NCBI RefSeq assembly: GCF_904846705.1
Contig: NZ_CAJHBS010000002.1
Span: 1-64,000, forward strand
Direction of reading: 5' to 3'
Source of the DNA: Psychrobacter sp. Pi2-52
Lineage (GTDB): Bacteria > Pseudomonadota > Gammaproteobacteria > Pseudomonadales > Moraxellaceae
Length of the DNA stretch: 64,000 bases
The position numbers and the translations under genes were made by a program. This document shows, piece by piece, positions 1 to 8,494 of the stretch. Numbering within the stretch: the first letter of the stretch is position 1; each line of letters opens with the position of its first letter. Under the pieces are notes generated by a model. That model did no database searches. It was not told the origin of the DNA and saw only the letters and a program-made list of their open reading frames with translations.

Positions 1-21
1 AATGTCAGATTGAGTAGTCAT
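1..21 (-). CDS. 5' end of an unidentified protein (partial)
   Basis: An ATG at positions 21-19 on the minus strand opens a reading frame MTTQSDI that runs off the left edge. A GGAG ribosome-binding site lies a few bases upstream, just right of position 25. It lies beyond the terminator that ends the radical SAM cluster, so it is probably a separate transcription unit. Seven residues are too few to name a family. The start call rests only on the Shine-Dalgarno match and spacing. Confidence 0.5.
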
Positions 22-101
22 TGCTTATTCTCCAGTTAGTGGATTATAAGCAGTTACACAGTTTTTAGGAAACTCCCTATATAACTGTTCTTTAAAATAA
101 G

Positions 102-126
102 AAGGTGGGCTTAGGCTCACCTTTTT
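102..126. terminator. Intrinsic terminator, probably of the three-gene cluster
   Basis: A nine-pair GC-containing stem (AAGGTGGGC against GGCTCACCTT, one wobble) with a four-base loop. It is followed by a T run on the plus strand and a weaker T-rich tail on the minus strand. It sits between the last gene of the leftward cluster and the next leftward gene. Confidence 0.7.
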
Positions 127-223
127 GTTTGGGCAAATGTAAAGTCATGTTCTTCTAAGTATTTGTCATCTCTCAAATTAGGTATTTCGAAATGATCTGA
201 ATATTATTAGTTCTCAAGAACAG

Positions 224-1018
224 TTATTTTTTGTGTTTAGAAATTTTGTATTTTAAAAGAAGTGATGGCCAGTTTTCATGTATTTCATCAATAACCTTTC
301 TATTGAGATACATTGTTTTAGCATGGTTTTGAACTTCTTGTAAACTCAACCATTCATATTTTTTTGTACCTAGTTTGAATTCTTTATTTTGAATAAGAGG
401 TGATACATCTTCCTCATATACTACATAGTACGAAGAGTAATTATATTGAGTCATTCTGCTAGATGTGGCAGAGTTCTTTTCTTCAACAAAGCAGAGTTCA
501 TCGATTTTTCTTAAGGTAATGGTGTGACTGGGTAAAGAAAGCTCGTATTCTATAAATCGAGATAGCTCCTCCATTGTGAAATCATGATTCAGCTTACAGT
601 AAGGAAGTAGGTAGCTTGACCATTCAATATCATCTGAAAAAAGTATTTTAGTATCTTTAGTACTATCTTCGTTATTAAAATCTTTTATTAATATGAATAA
701 TGCGACATTTCTAACTACGTTTAATGCTTCTTGATTAATTTCAGAAAGCACTGATTCTTTACTGTTTTTAGGCTTCTGAGACAACTCCCATATTATTAAA
801 AATATAAATATAATTATAGATAACATTAATAGCTTTTCAATCATAAAGCTTGATACATATGGACTAAAATCTTTGAATTTATCGACTGATATAAAAGTAA
901 CTATAAGAGCAATCAATATAGAAAATAGAGTCCATGTGTTTTTTATATGTTTTGGATAGTTCCTCTCGATAATTTCATTAAGCTTAGCGCTTTCTATGAT
1001 TATTCTTTTATATTTCAT
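224..1018 (-). CDS. Two-helix membrane protein with degenerate NUDIX-like domain (SMODS-associated NUDIX type)
   Basis: 264 aa. Residues about 25-45 and 60-78 are strongly hydrophobic and look like two transmembrane helices; the rest is predicted cytosolic. The C-terminal part has a W-S-S-Y-L-L-P segment, then S-x-x-S-S-R-M-T-Q-Y-x-Y and Y-E-W-L-S-L-Q-E-V with a final N-R-K-V. That pattern resembles the membrane-anchored SMODS-associated NUDIX domains described with nucleotide-signalling defence systems. No canonical Nudix box (GX5EX7REUXEEXGU) is visible, so it may bind rather than hydrolyse a nucleotide. Its start overlaps the stop of the ThiL-like gene by four bases (ATGA), indicating translational coupling. 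Codon and base use are clearly AT-richer than in the housekeeping genes to the right. The family assignment comes from recalled sequence patterns, not a search. Confidence 0.6.
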   Translation of the reverse strand: MKYKRIIIESAKLNEIIERNYPKHIKNTWTLFSILIALIVTFISVDKFKDFSPYVSSFMIEKLLMLSIIIFIFLIIWELSQKPKNSKESVLSEINQEALNVVRNVALFILIKDFNNEDSTKDTKILFSDDIEWSSYLLPYCKLNHDFTMEELSRFIEYELSLPSHTITLRKIDELCFVEEKNSATSSRMTQYNYSSYYVVYEEDVSPLIQNKEFKLGTKKYEWLSLQEVQNHAKTMYLNRKVIDEIHENWPSLLLKYKISKHKK

Positions 1019-2079
1019 ATCAAGACCGATGCAGTAGTTAGAATGTTATTTAGAAGATAGTTAGTATCGCCAGTACTAGAAATGAATGAGTCATTTTCGA
1101 ACCTCAAAGAGCATGAATACCTTTTAGTATTTTTGTGAAATTCTTTTATGTTACTAGATTTTTTTACCTTTCCTATAACCTTCAATTCATGGTTCTCAAC
1201 ACGTTTTCCTAATATCTTAAAATTTTCTTCAGATATAGTAAATATAGAGTTCCAATCGCCAACATAAAATGCAAAGTTCTCTAAAGGTATATTATGTGAT
1301 TTTGATAATTCTCTGGATTTCTCACTAAACGGTATAGAGTCTAAATAGATTTCGAATCCTAAGTTGTTTTCGATAAACATTTTTGAAAGTATATTACTTA
1401 ATCCGTCACTGTTATCCATTGAAGCAGAAAATAAACTAAGATTGCTGTTAACTACTTCACATTGATCTATAGCAAATCTTGGATAAGATACATAATTAGT
1501 TTCATGGAGTTCTAGTTCAAGGGATTTGAGAATCTTATAGTAAGAAGTAGCAAATTGACCAAATTGACCAGTGCATACTATAAGGTCTGAGGGATGAGAG
1601 CTATTTCTACTCAGGTAGTCTGAGCCTGTAATGATCCCATTAGCAGTACCCACAACTGAGATTTCATTACCTTTTTTAGTATCCCCCCCTAAAAAGGAAA
1701 TACCGTAATATTTACATGCTTCTTGAGCACCTTCAATAATATTTAAAACTTTTTGAGTTTGAATGTTAGCTGGTACAGTTATGGATATTAAAAATGATAG
1801 TCCTTTAGCACCTACAACCAATATATCACTTAAACTGCTTGTTACTGATAAGTAGCCCCAAGCTTTATAAGTATTAAGGTCATCATCAGATAATATTATA
1901 GGTGTTTGAGCTTTATCAATATTAGTTGCTAACAAAGTGTTATGATTTATTTTTAAGATACTTGAATCTTGATTAAGCCCATTAAGGAAATTTTTATCAT
2001 TTCCTCCTAAGATATCAAAAACTTTATCAAGAAATTTTTTCTCACCAACTGTACCTATCATCTGATTTCCGACATCCAT
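1015..2079 (-). CDS. ThiL/AIR-synthase-like ATP-dependent kinase
   Basis: 354 aa, of a size similar to ThiL and PurM family members. The N-terminal half shows the family's nucleotide-binding pattern: an early D-S-S, a T-N-I-D strand, L-S-D-I-x-x-V-G-A-K, G-G-D-T-K-K-G and S-R-N-S-S-H-P-S-D-L-I-V-C-T-G. The second half has M-D-N-S-D-G-L-S, matching the M-D-x-S-D-G-L of ThiL, but V-G-D-W-N-S-I-F replaces the usual G-G-E-D-Y-E-L-L. ThiL phosphorylates thiamine monophosphate. The altered motif and accessory setting suggest a different substrate here, which is inference. The start overlaps the radical SAM gene by 22 bases and the stop overlaps the membrane NUDIX gene by four. The genomic neighbourhood holds no thiamine gene, and the gene is AT-rich like its partners. 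Confidence 0.7.
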   Translation of the reverse strand: MDVGNQMIGTVGEKKFLDKVFDILGGNDKNFLNGLNQDSSILKINHNTLLATNIDKAQTPIILSDDDLNTYKAWGYLSVTSSLSDILVVGAKGLSFLISITVPANIQTQKVLNIIEGAQEACKYYGISFLGGDTKKGNEISVVGTANGIITGSDYLSRNSSHPSDLIVCTGQFGQFATSYYKILKSLELELHETNYVSYPRFAIDQCEVVNSNLSLFSASMDNSDGLSNILSKMFIENNLGFEIYLDSIPFSEKSRELSKSHNIPLENFAFYVGDWNSIFTISEENFKILGKRVENHELKVIGKVKKSSNIKEFHKNTKRYSCSLRFENDSFISSTGDTNYLLNNILTTASVLI

Positions 2080-2885
2080 ATTTTATTCCTATAGTGGGTT
2101 TCCTTTGATTCCCAAAAATTATTCCAACATTCTTCTATACTCTGCTCAAAACAGTTCCCTACGGAACTATAATCTTCACCTTGAGGTAAAAGTATATTTC
2201 CTGCATGGTCAATTAAGAAACAAGAGTCAATATCTTCGCTTTTAGAAGCATATATATTTAAATTAGGGAAAATAGGCCCCAGAGCCTGAACTGATTTGAT
2301 AAACTCCTCATTACTTATTTCATAAATATCTCTATTAATACTACCTTTCATCCTAGGTACAAATTGAAGAATTCTCCATACTTTTGGATTGAATTCAGAA
2401 ATGAATTCACCTATATTAATAATACTCTCGATATTTACACGTGAAAGTACGGTAGTTACCTTTAGTTTATGGGAGTGGGTAGTGCTAACCAGTTTGATGG
2501 AATCAACTACTTTATCAAAGTTTGACAACCTTCCTCTTATTCTTTCAAAATCTATATTGTTACCGGCATCTAATGAAATGCTAATACCTGATAGTTTATC
2601 TAAAACTCTTGATAATTTTTCTGGAAAGTGACCGTTTGTAGATACATAAACATTTTTTCCATCTTTAAGTAAAATGTCAATTATCTCAAAAATATCTGGA
2701 TTAACAAAAGGCTCTCCACCACATAATGTTACGTTAGCAATACTGCTAGTCGAAATTTGCTGAGCGATGCTTTTGAGGATATCTCTACTTTCACTTTCAG
2801 GGTAAGGCCCATAACAGAAGTCACATTTCAAGTTGCATTTCGACGTTACAAACCAGTCTATTGTTTCTGGTATATTCAATTGCAT
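2058..2885 (-). CDS. Small radical SAM enzyme, possibly viperin-like
   Basis: 275 aa. The [4Fe-4S]-binding CxxxCxxC motif is at C17, C21 and C24 (K-C-N-L-K-C-D-F-C-Y). G-G-E-P at about residues 56-59 and S-T-N-G at 82-85 contact S-adenosylmethionine in the family. A later stretch, W-R-I-L-Q-F-V-P followed by I-S-N-E-E-F and S-C-F-L-I-D-H-A-G-N, resembles the order of conserved blocks in viperin/ddhCTP synthases. Viperins usually have C-F-H rather than C-F-C-Y after the cluster motif, so this is at most a remote relative. No SPASM-type cysteine cluster is obvious, although two C-terminal cysteines are present. It is the first gene of the overlapping leftward cluster. An AAGG lies unusually close to the ATG. 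The substrate is unknown. Confidence 0.75.
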   Translation of the reverse strand: MQLNIPETIDWFVTSKCNLKCDFCYGPYPESESRDILKSIAQQISTSSIANVTLCGGEPFVNPDIFEIIDILLKDGKNVYVSTNGHFPEKLSRVLDKLSGISISLDAGNNIDFERIRGRLSNFDKVVDSIKLVSTTHSHKLKVTTVLSRVNIESIINIGEFISEFNPKVWRILQFVPRMKGSINRDIYEISNEEFIKSVQALGPIFPNLNIYASKSEDIDSCFLIDHAGNILLPQGEDYSSVGNCFEQSIEECWNNFWESKETHYRNKIWMSEIR

Positions 2886-2907
2886 AGCCTTATTAGTATG
2901 TTATTTA

Positions 2908-2922
2908 GATCTCACTCAGATC
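2908..2922. promoter_or_regulatory. Short inverted repeat upstream of radical SAM gene
   Basis: GATCT-CACTC-AGATC is a perfect five-base inverted repeat about 22 bases upstream of the radical SAM start codon. It lies in the only stretch that could hold the cluster's promoter or operator. It may be an operator half-site pair or a small leader hairpin; nothing in the sequence decides between them. Confidence 0.3.
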
Positions 2923-3177
2923 GTATTTTATGAAATTTATTTAGTAAAGTAAGATTAGAGCAAGTAAACTATTATAGTTACAATAAATTTTCTTATGCAG
3001 ATTACAGTTAAAGGTTGATTGTTAGTTTGATAGTTTTTAACCACAAATCGCTAAAACTTGACCAACGATGTTATCCCTCGCTAAAGCGATACAGATACAA
3101 TCGTGAAAAAATTGCTCAACCTCATCGAAATTAGTGTTATCACTAACTCAAAATCTAGCGACTGTAACTTGTCAAAA

Positions 3178-4203
3178 TCAATCCCAACTTAAAATCACTT
3201 TACCGCATTGCCCACTTTCCATGATATCAAAGCCTTCTTGAAAGTCATCAATGTGCATGCGATGGGTAATGATAGGCGATAGATCAATACCGCTAATCAG
3301 CATTTGTTCCATCTGATACCACGTCTCCCACATCTCGCGCCCATAAATGCCTTTTAGGGTTAACGCCTTAAAAATAATCTTGCTCCAATCCACCGTGGTG
3401 GTGTTGGGTAAAATACCTAAGAGCGCGATTTTAGAGCCGTTATACATGTTAGTAATCATCGAATCAAAGGCTTGAGGCGAGCCTGACATCTCAAGCCCAA
3501 TATCAAAGCCGTGCATTTTTAACTGATCGATAGCACCTTCGATGGTTTCACCTTTGGCTGGGTTGATGATCATCGTCGCGCCCATTTTTTTGGCAAGCTC
3601 TAGGCGATAATCGCTGATATCACTGACCACGATATTACGTGCCCCTGCGAAGCGGCAAATCGCCGTTGCCATCGAACCAATCAGACCTGCACCTGTGATT
3701 AGCACATCTTCACCAAGGACAGGAAATGAAAGGGCAGTATGAGTAGCGTTGCCAAAGGGGTCCATAATGGCTGCCATCTCATCGCTGATACGCTCATCGA
3801 GCTTGATGACATTATCGGCAGGGATCACCAAATATTCGGCAAACGCGCCATCGCGGTCAACGCCCACGCCGATGGTGTTTTCGCACACATGTAGCTTGCC
3901 ACGGCGGCAGTTTCGGCAATGCCCGCAAGCGATATGGCCTTCGCCTGTGACGCGGTCGCCCACTTCAAAGTGCTTCACGCCATCGCCCATCTCGCTAATG
4001 ATACCGACGTATTCATGTCCGATGATCATCGGCGTCTTGATGGTTCTTTCTGACCACTCATCCCACTTATAAATGTGCAAATCTGTACCACAAATGGCGG
4101 TTTTTTTAATTTTAATTTTAACGTCATTGATGCCAACTGTAGGTTCTGGCATGTCTTGCATCCAGATGCCTTTTTTGGAATGGGCTTTAACCAGTGCTTT
4201 CAT
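3178..4203 (-). CDS. tdh: L-threonine 3-dehydrogenase
   Basis: 341 aa, the same length as the E. coli enzyme. It is a zinc medium-chain dehydrogenase that oxidises L-threonine to 2-amino-3-ketobutyrate with NAD+ in the cytosol. The catalytic-zinc region shows A-I-C-G-T-D and G-H-E-Y-V-G. The structural-zinc loop [15 protein letters not shown] is complete. The nucleotide-binding segment includes T-G-A-G-L-I-G. It lies 58 bases downstream of kbl, whose product cleaves its unstable product, so the two form the classical threonine-to-glycine operon with kbl first. Confidence 0.95.
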   Translation of the reverse strand: MKALVKAHSKKGIWMQDMPEPTVGINDVKIKIKKTAICGTDLHIYKWDEWSERTIKTPMIIGHEYVGIISEMGDGVKHFEVGDRVTGEGHIACGHCRNCRRGKLHVCENTIGVGVDRDGAFAEYLVIPADNVIKLDERISDEMAAIMDPFGNATHTALSFPVLGEDVLITGAGLIGSMATAICRFAGARNIVVSDISDYRLELAKKMGATMIINPAKGETIEGAIDQLKMHGFDIGLEMSGSPQAFDSMITNMYNGSKIALLGILPNTTTVDWSKIIFKALTLKGIYGREMWETWYQMEQMLISGIDLSPIITHRMHIDDFQEGFDIMESGQCGKVILSWD

Positions 4204-4261
4204 ATTGTTCTCTTATTTAGCTGCATTTTATTGTTGAATTTAGATAAATACCGAACGACTC

Positions 4262-5452
4262 TTAATCAATCACTTCCATTTGCTTGGCGACTTTGATAAA
4301 AGCGGCGATACACTGGTCGAGCTGCTCGCGAGTATGGGCGGCAGAGAGCTGTACACGAATGCGAGCCTCATTTTTGGGTACGACAGGATAGAAGAAACCA
4401 ATCACATAAATGCCTTCTTCAAGCAGTGCATCTGCCATTTGTTGCGAGACGTTGGCGTCATAGATCATCACCGCACAAATGGCCGATTCGGTAGGCTTGA
4501 TGTCGAATCCCGCCTCTTGCATTTGCTTCACAAAATAGGCAGTATTTTCATGTAATTGGTCTTGTAAGGTATTGTCTTGCGCTAGCATCTCAAACGCTTT
4601 TACCCCAGCCGCAGCCACCATAGGAGGAATAGAGTTTGAAAATAGATACGGGCGTGAGCGTTGACGCAGCATCTCAATCATTTCTTTTTTGCCCGTGGTA
4701 AAGCCGCCAATAGCACCGCCAAATGCCTTGCCTAATGTACCAGTGATCAGCTCGATATCGCCACGTAGATCAAACAATTCAGTCACGCCGCCACCAGTGC
4801 GACCGACCACGCCTGCTGAATGTGACTCGTCAATCATGACCATGGCATCATATTTTTGTGCCAACGTATAAATCTCATCCATTGGCGCTACGTTACCATC
4901 CATTGAAAACACACCATCGGTGACAATCAAACGAAAACGCTGTGCTTGCGCCGCTTGCAATTGCGTTTCTAAATCTTGCATATCCGCATTGGCGTAGCGA
5001 TAACGCGCGGCTTTACACAGGCGCACACCATCAATGATTGAGGCATGATTTAGCGAATCAGAAATAATGGCATCTTCGCTGGTCAGTAATGGCTCAAAGG
5101 CACCGCCATTGGCATCGAAACAGGCCGCATAAAGAATCGTATCTTCGGTATTAAAAAACTTAGAAATTGACGCTTCTAATTGCTTATGCAAATCTTGCGT
5201 ACCACAAATAAACCGCACCGATGACATACCATAACCTGAGTTTTCGATGGCTTGGATCGCCGCCTTTTTAATCTCAGGATGGTCAGACAATCCAAGGTAA
5301 TTATTGGCACAGAAGTTAAGCATCTCACGGCCATCGGCGATCTTGATGAGCGCATCTTGCGGAGAGGTGATAACGCGCTCGTTTTTATACAGTCCTGCTG
5401 CGCGTATATCACTGATTTCTTGTTGTAGGTGTTTTTGAAAGGCTTGATACAT
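4262..5452 (-). CDS. kbl: Glycine C-acetyltransferase (2-amino-3-ketobutyrate CoA ligase)
   Basis: 396 aa, the normal length. It is a PLP-dependent alpha-oxoamine synthase-family enzyme that converts 2-amino-3-ketobutyrate and CoA to glycine and acetyl-CoA. Family hallmarks are C-A-N-N-Y-L-G-L-S-D-H-P near residue 50, the D-E-S-H-S-A-G loop and the PLP-lysine region G-T-L-G-K-A-F-G-G. An AGGAAT ribosome-binding site precedes the ATG. It is followed by tdh in one leftward operon. Together they feed threonine carbon into glycine and acetyl-CoA. Confidence 0.95.
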   Translation of the reverse strand: MYQAFQKHLQQEISDIRAAGLYKNERVITSPQDALIKIADGREMLNFCANNYLGLSDHPEIKKAAIQAIENSGYGMSSVRFICGTQDLHKQLEASISKFFNTEDTILYAACFDANGGAFEPLLTSEDAIISDSLNHASIIDGVRLCKAARYRYANADMQDLETQLQAAQAQRFRLIVTDGVFSMDGNVAPMDEIYTLAQKYDAMVMIDESHSAGVVGRTGGGVTELFDLRGDIELITGTLGKAFGGAIGGFTTGKKEMIEMLRQRSRPYLFSNSIPPMVAAAGVKAFEMLAQDNTLQDQLHENTAYFVKQMQEAGFDIKPTESAICAVMIYDANVSQQMADALLEEGIYVIGFFYPVVPKNEARIRVQLSAAHTREQLDQCIAAFIKVAKQMEVID

Positions 5453-5835
5453 AAATATTCCTTTTTTAGTATTATTGGTATTCGTTTGATAATAGAGATA
5501 TTGGGACTGGTCATAGAACTAGGCTATCAAAGCCAAGCTATCAAATCTGCGCATCATCTCAGCCATCATTAAAACCAACGATAAAACCAAAGATGCAGGA
5601 AGCCAACGAGATGGTGCGAGCAGTGATACTATCTATAACCTTGTGAGCGGTGATTTTATCATTAGCCTATCGCAATAAATAGCCTAAATGGTTGGTAGAT
5701 AGGCCTTCTTTTATAAAGTGATATAGCATTGTTTAGTTGTGATATTGGATTCATAGCGGCTTAGCTATGTCTCAAAACATAAGAAATCAACTTGCGCATT
5801 TTTATATACTTGATTGGTAAGTACTGTCTATCCAG
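5453..5835. other. Intergenic region upstream of kbl
   Basis: About 380 bases without a convincing gene. It should hold the kbl-tdh promoter on the minus strand. A short direct repeat, GCTATCAAA, occurs twice near 5523-5547. I see no strong terminator hairpin or RNA gene. Confidence 0.5.
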
Positions 5836-6039
5836 TTATTCATCTTTGGGACGCTGCTGAGCCTCAGCGATCAACTCATGAATCTTAGCGCTTTCTTTTA
5901 GCACACAAGCATCATAGGCAGAAAGTGGCTCAGGTTCTTGCTCCTCTTTCTTTTCCTGTTCGCTTTCTTGCTCTTGTTTGGCTTTTTCTTCTAGATATTT
6001 TTGTAGGTCGTCTTGTTCATCTTGTTGAGAGTTATTCAT
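5836..6039 (-). CDS. Small highly charged hypothetical protein
   Basis: 67 aa, preceded by a good AGGAG ribosome-binding site nine bases from the ATG. Residues about 5-40 are almost wholly D, E, Q and K, including runs such as Q-E-S-E-Q-E-K-K-E-E, and are probably a single charged helix or disordered. The C-terminal part, A-Y-D-A-C-V-L-K-E-S-A-K-I-H-E-L, looks helical with one cysteine. There is no signal peptide or membrane segment. It follows the amidase gene at about 29 bases and may be co-transcribed. I do not recognise a family. Confidence 0.6.
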   Translation of the reverse strand: MNNSQQDEQDDLQKYLEEKAKQEQESEQEKKEEQEPEPLSAYDACVLKESAKIHELIAEAQQRPKDE

Positions 6040-6068
6040 GGTTTATGTCTCCTGATAGTCTGTATTCT

Positions 6069-6950
6069 TCAATAAAAATCATCCCGACCAGCATATTTCT
6101 TATTTAGCGCCTGCAATATCGCATAGGTCTCGCGATCCATATTACCCGTTGGCTGCTGCGCTCTAAAGTGCAGCTGAAACGCATAGACGACATCGCGACT
6201 GGCCTTGTCCCACGTATCGGTATCGTTGATTTGATAGCCATACTTGCGAAACGCTTGCTTGATTTCAGGTATCGTGGCCGACGCAAATCCATCTTGATTC
6301 ATAAAGAATTGCTTATCAAATTCATCATACCAAGCGCCGATACCGTAATCGAAATACAGTCGCTCCCACGGGAACTTTGCACCAGGGTCTATCTTGCGCG
6401 AGGGTGCCATATCGGAGTGACCAATGATATTCTTCGGTGAGATGTCATAGCGCGTGGTGATATCTTGCACCAGTTGTGCGACTTTTTTAATCTGCAACTC
6501 ATCAAATGCCACATAGTGCTCATAAGGGTGATAGTCGAGCGTGCCATTTTTTAGTGCGTCTCGATATTCAGGCTTGATACCGCTATTGACGATCTCGATA
6601 CCGATAGAGGTATCATTTAATATCGTCCGTCCTGCAAAGCCGCCATCACCTGCATGCCATGCGCGCTCGCTCTCTGGTACGAGGTTATAGATTCTATTGT
6701 CATCGTTGTCTAATACTATATAGTGCGCGCTCACATTGCCTGTGGTCAATGTCTTTATCGAGCGCTCATTATCAGAGACTGTATAGTGCAGGACGATGGT
6801 TTTGATGCGCTCGCTTTTGCCAGTTGCTTGGTAGCTATCGCTATCGATTACATACTGCGGCGTTGACGTTGTTACGCAGCCAACGAGCGATAGCATAGAG
6901 GATGATATTAATACTGATGCCAATGCAATCGAGGAAATGTTTTTTGCCAT
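6069..6950 (-). CDS. amiD: N-acetylmuramoyl-L-alanine amidase, AmiD-like lipoprotein
   Basis: 293 aa from the chosen ATG. That start gives a lipoprotein signal ending L-V-G-C with the lipidated cysteine at residue 25. A longer frame opens at 7019 but would bury the signal and overlap the permease gene. The Amidase_2 zinc fold follows, with V-L-H-Y-T near the front and G-H-S-D-M-A-P-S-R-K-x-D-P-G toward the end of the domain. It cleaves the bond between muramic acid and L-alanine in (anhydro)muropeptides at the outer membrane. The last 70 residues form a peptidoglycan-binding helical domain (I-K-Q-A-F-R-K-Y-G-Y, V-V-Y-A-F-Q-L-H-F-R), as in E. coli AmiD. Confidence 0.88.
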   Translation of the reverse strand: MAKNISSIALASVLISSSMLSLVGCVTTSTPQYVIDSDSYQATGKSERIKTIVLHYTVSDNERSIKTLTTGNVSAHYIVLDNDDNRIYNLVPESERAWHAGDGGFAGRTILNDTSIGIEIVNSGIKPEYRDALKNGTLDYHPYEHYVAFDELQIKKVAQLVQDITTRYDISPKNIIGHSDMAPSRKIDPGAKFPWERLYFDYGIGAWYDEFDKQFFMNQDGFASATIPEIKQAFRKYGYQINDTDTWDKASRDVVYAFQLHFRAQQPTGNMDRETYAILQALNKKYAGRDDFY

Positions 6951-6978
6951 GAAATGCTCTGTGTGGGAATGGTTGCGG

Positions 6979-8331
6979 TTAATTAACGTTAGGATTGACT
7001 GCGATTTTTTTATAGCCAATTGCCCCGAGCAGAATAAAGAATCCTAGCAAGACATAAGCATTGAATGACAGCGCCGCTGGTGAAAATGGTAGTAGCAATA
7101 GCGATATAAAGACCACACTAATTAATACAGAGAGATAATTTAGCAAACCTGCCTGTTTCTTTTTTCGCTCATTGATGAGGTCAGCGGTCGTGACATAAGC
7201 GAAGCCAACCGTAATGCCTAAGGATGCCATTGTCACGATATCGAGTAGGTAGTTTCTACCTAGCCAAGGAGAGAGTAGGCAGACCAAGCATATCAATATA
7301 ACGGTCTTTTGCTTACTAAATTGGTTGTGTTTATCTGTAAATACGCTAGGCAATAACGACGTGTCGCCCATAGATTCTAAGAGCTTAACCGATGACAATA
7401 TAAAGCCGTTGATACCGCTCATTATCGAGCCAATCATAGCGATCGATAGCAGCCAGATGCCGATACTGCCAATCCGATTGTCTATGCCTTCACCTGTCGC
7501 CCAGTGGCTGTCTTTGATTGCTTGATAGTCAAAGCTCATGTTTAGCGCGGTAAAGTAGTTGATTAAAAAGTAAAACAACACACCGGCGATGAGTGAAATT
7601 AGGATAATACTTTTGGTCTTGGTTTTTGAATCACTAATCGCTTTTGAAATCTGCGGTGTGGTCTCAAAACCAACATACGCCCACGGCATAACGGCCAAGA
7701 TAGGTAACCATGCCAGACTGGTGATAGAGCCGCTAGACATATCAGTTGGCAAAAATGCTTGGTTCGTTGGTGTCATCCAAAGTGAGGCAAAAAACAGCGC
7801 GGTGACTGATAGAATCATAAAGAGGGCGATATAGAGTTGGATTTTTGCGCCGACTCGTACACCTTTTAGATTGATATAACTGAATAAAATAATAGCCGCG
7901 CTGCATAAGAACACTTCACTGGCGTAGACTTCCCAACCAGCAATCGTATACAGATAGCCTAATTGTAAGCCGCTAGGTAACAGATAGCGCAGTAGCAAAG
8001 CGACGGCTGATATATTGAGCGCGATAATAGAGATATAGCCTATCGTGACGCCCCAACCATAGATATAGGCATGCTTGCGATTGATGTATTTTTCAATCCA
8101 ATAGATACCGCCTGACTCGTTCTCTGGCGTTTGAGTCAGCAAATTAATATAGGCACGCGCAACCATATAGATGGCTAAAGTACCGATAATAATAGCAACA
8201 GAAGAGCCTAATAGCTGTGACTGTGGCAAAAACAAATCGCCTGGCATGACATAAGCGCCCCAGCCGATGATCGCACCAACGCTAATCGCTATCGCTTGTA
8301 GGTAGCTGATACTTTCTGTCTTTTCACTCAT
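6979..8331 (-). CDS. APC-superfamily amino-acid permease
   Basis: 450 aa from the ATG at 8331, which has AAGGAG seven bases upstream; an in-frame TTG at 8352 lies too close to that site. About twelve hydrophobic segments span the protein. The first carries the family's unwound-helix signature G-A-I-I-G-W-G-A-Y, and helix 3 begins after E-S-G-G-I-Y-W. It is an inner-membrane secondary transporter of the AA_permease_2 group. The substrate cannot be read from sequence. The gene lies just upstream of the AmiD-like gene, so the pair could import or recycle wall-derived amino acids, which is inference. Confidence 0.85.
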   Translation of the reverse strand: MSEKTESISYLQAIAISVGAIIGWGAYVMPGDLFLPQSQLLGSSVAIIIGTLAIYMVARAYINLLTQTPENESGGIYWIEKYINRKHAYIYGWGVTIGYISIIALNISAVALLLRYLLPSGLQLGYLYTIAGWEVYASEVFLCSAAIILFSYINLKGVRVGAKIQLYIALFMILSVTALFFASLWMTPTNQAFLPTDMSSGSITSLAWLPILAVMPWAYVGFETTPQISKAISDSKTKTKSIILISLIAGVLFYFLINYFTALNMSFDYQAIKDSHWATGEGIDNRIGSIGIWLLSIAMIGSIMSGINGFILSSVKLLESMGDTSLLPSVFTDKHNQFSKQKTVILICLVCLLSPWLGRNYLLDIVTMASLGITVGFAYVTTADLINERKKKQAGLLNYLSVLISVVFISLLLLPFSPAALSFNAYVLLGFFILLGAIGYKKIAVNPNVN

Positions 8332-8494
8332 GGAGTGCTCCTTCACGATCAAAGATGGAGAAAGAGAAGGAAAGAGTGTTTATTATGGAACTGACATAGA
8401 ACATGAAAAACCTTGTGACGCCATTACGCAGGGTAGTGGCTATCTTTTATAAATAGAAAAGTCATATTAAAGGTTTTTGTTGAGTGTTACCTTT

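Noticed and set aside
5176-5514. 112-codon frame overlapping the kbl start
   Set aside because: It is in another frame of a clear kbl gene and lacks any recognisable sequence.
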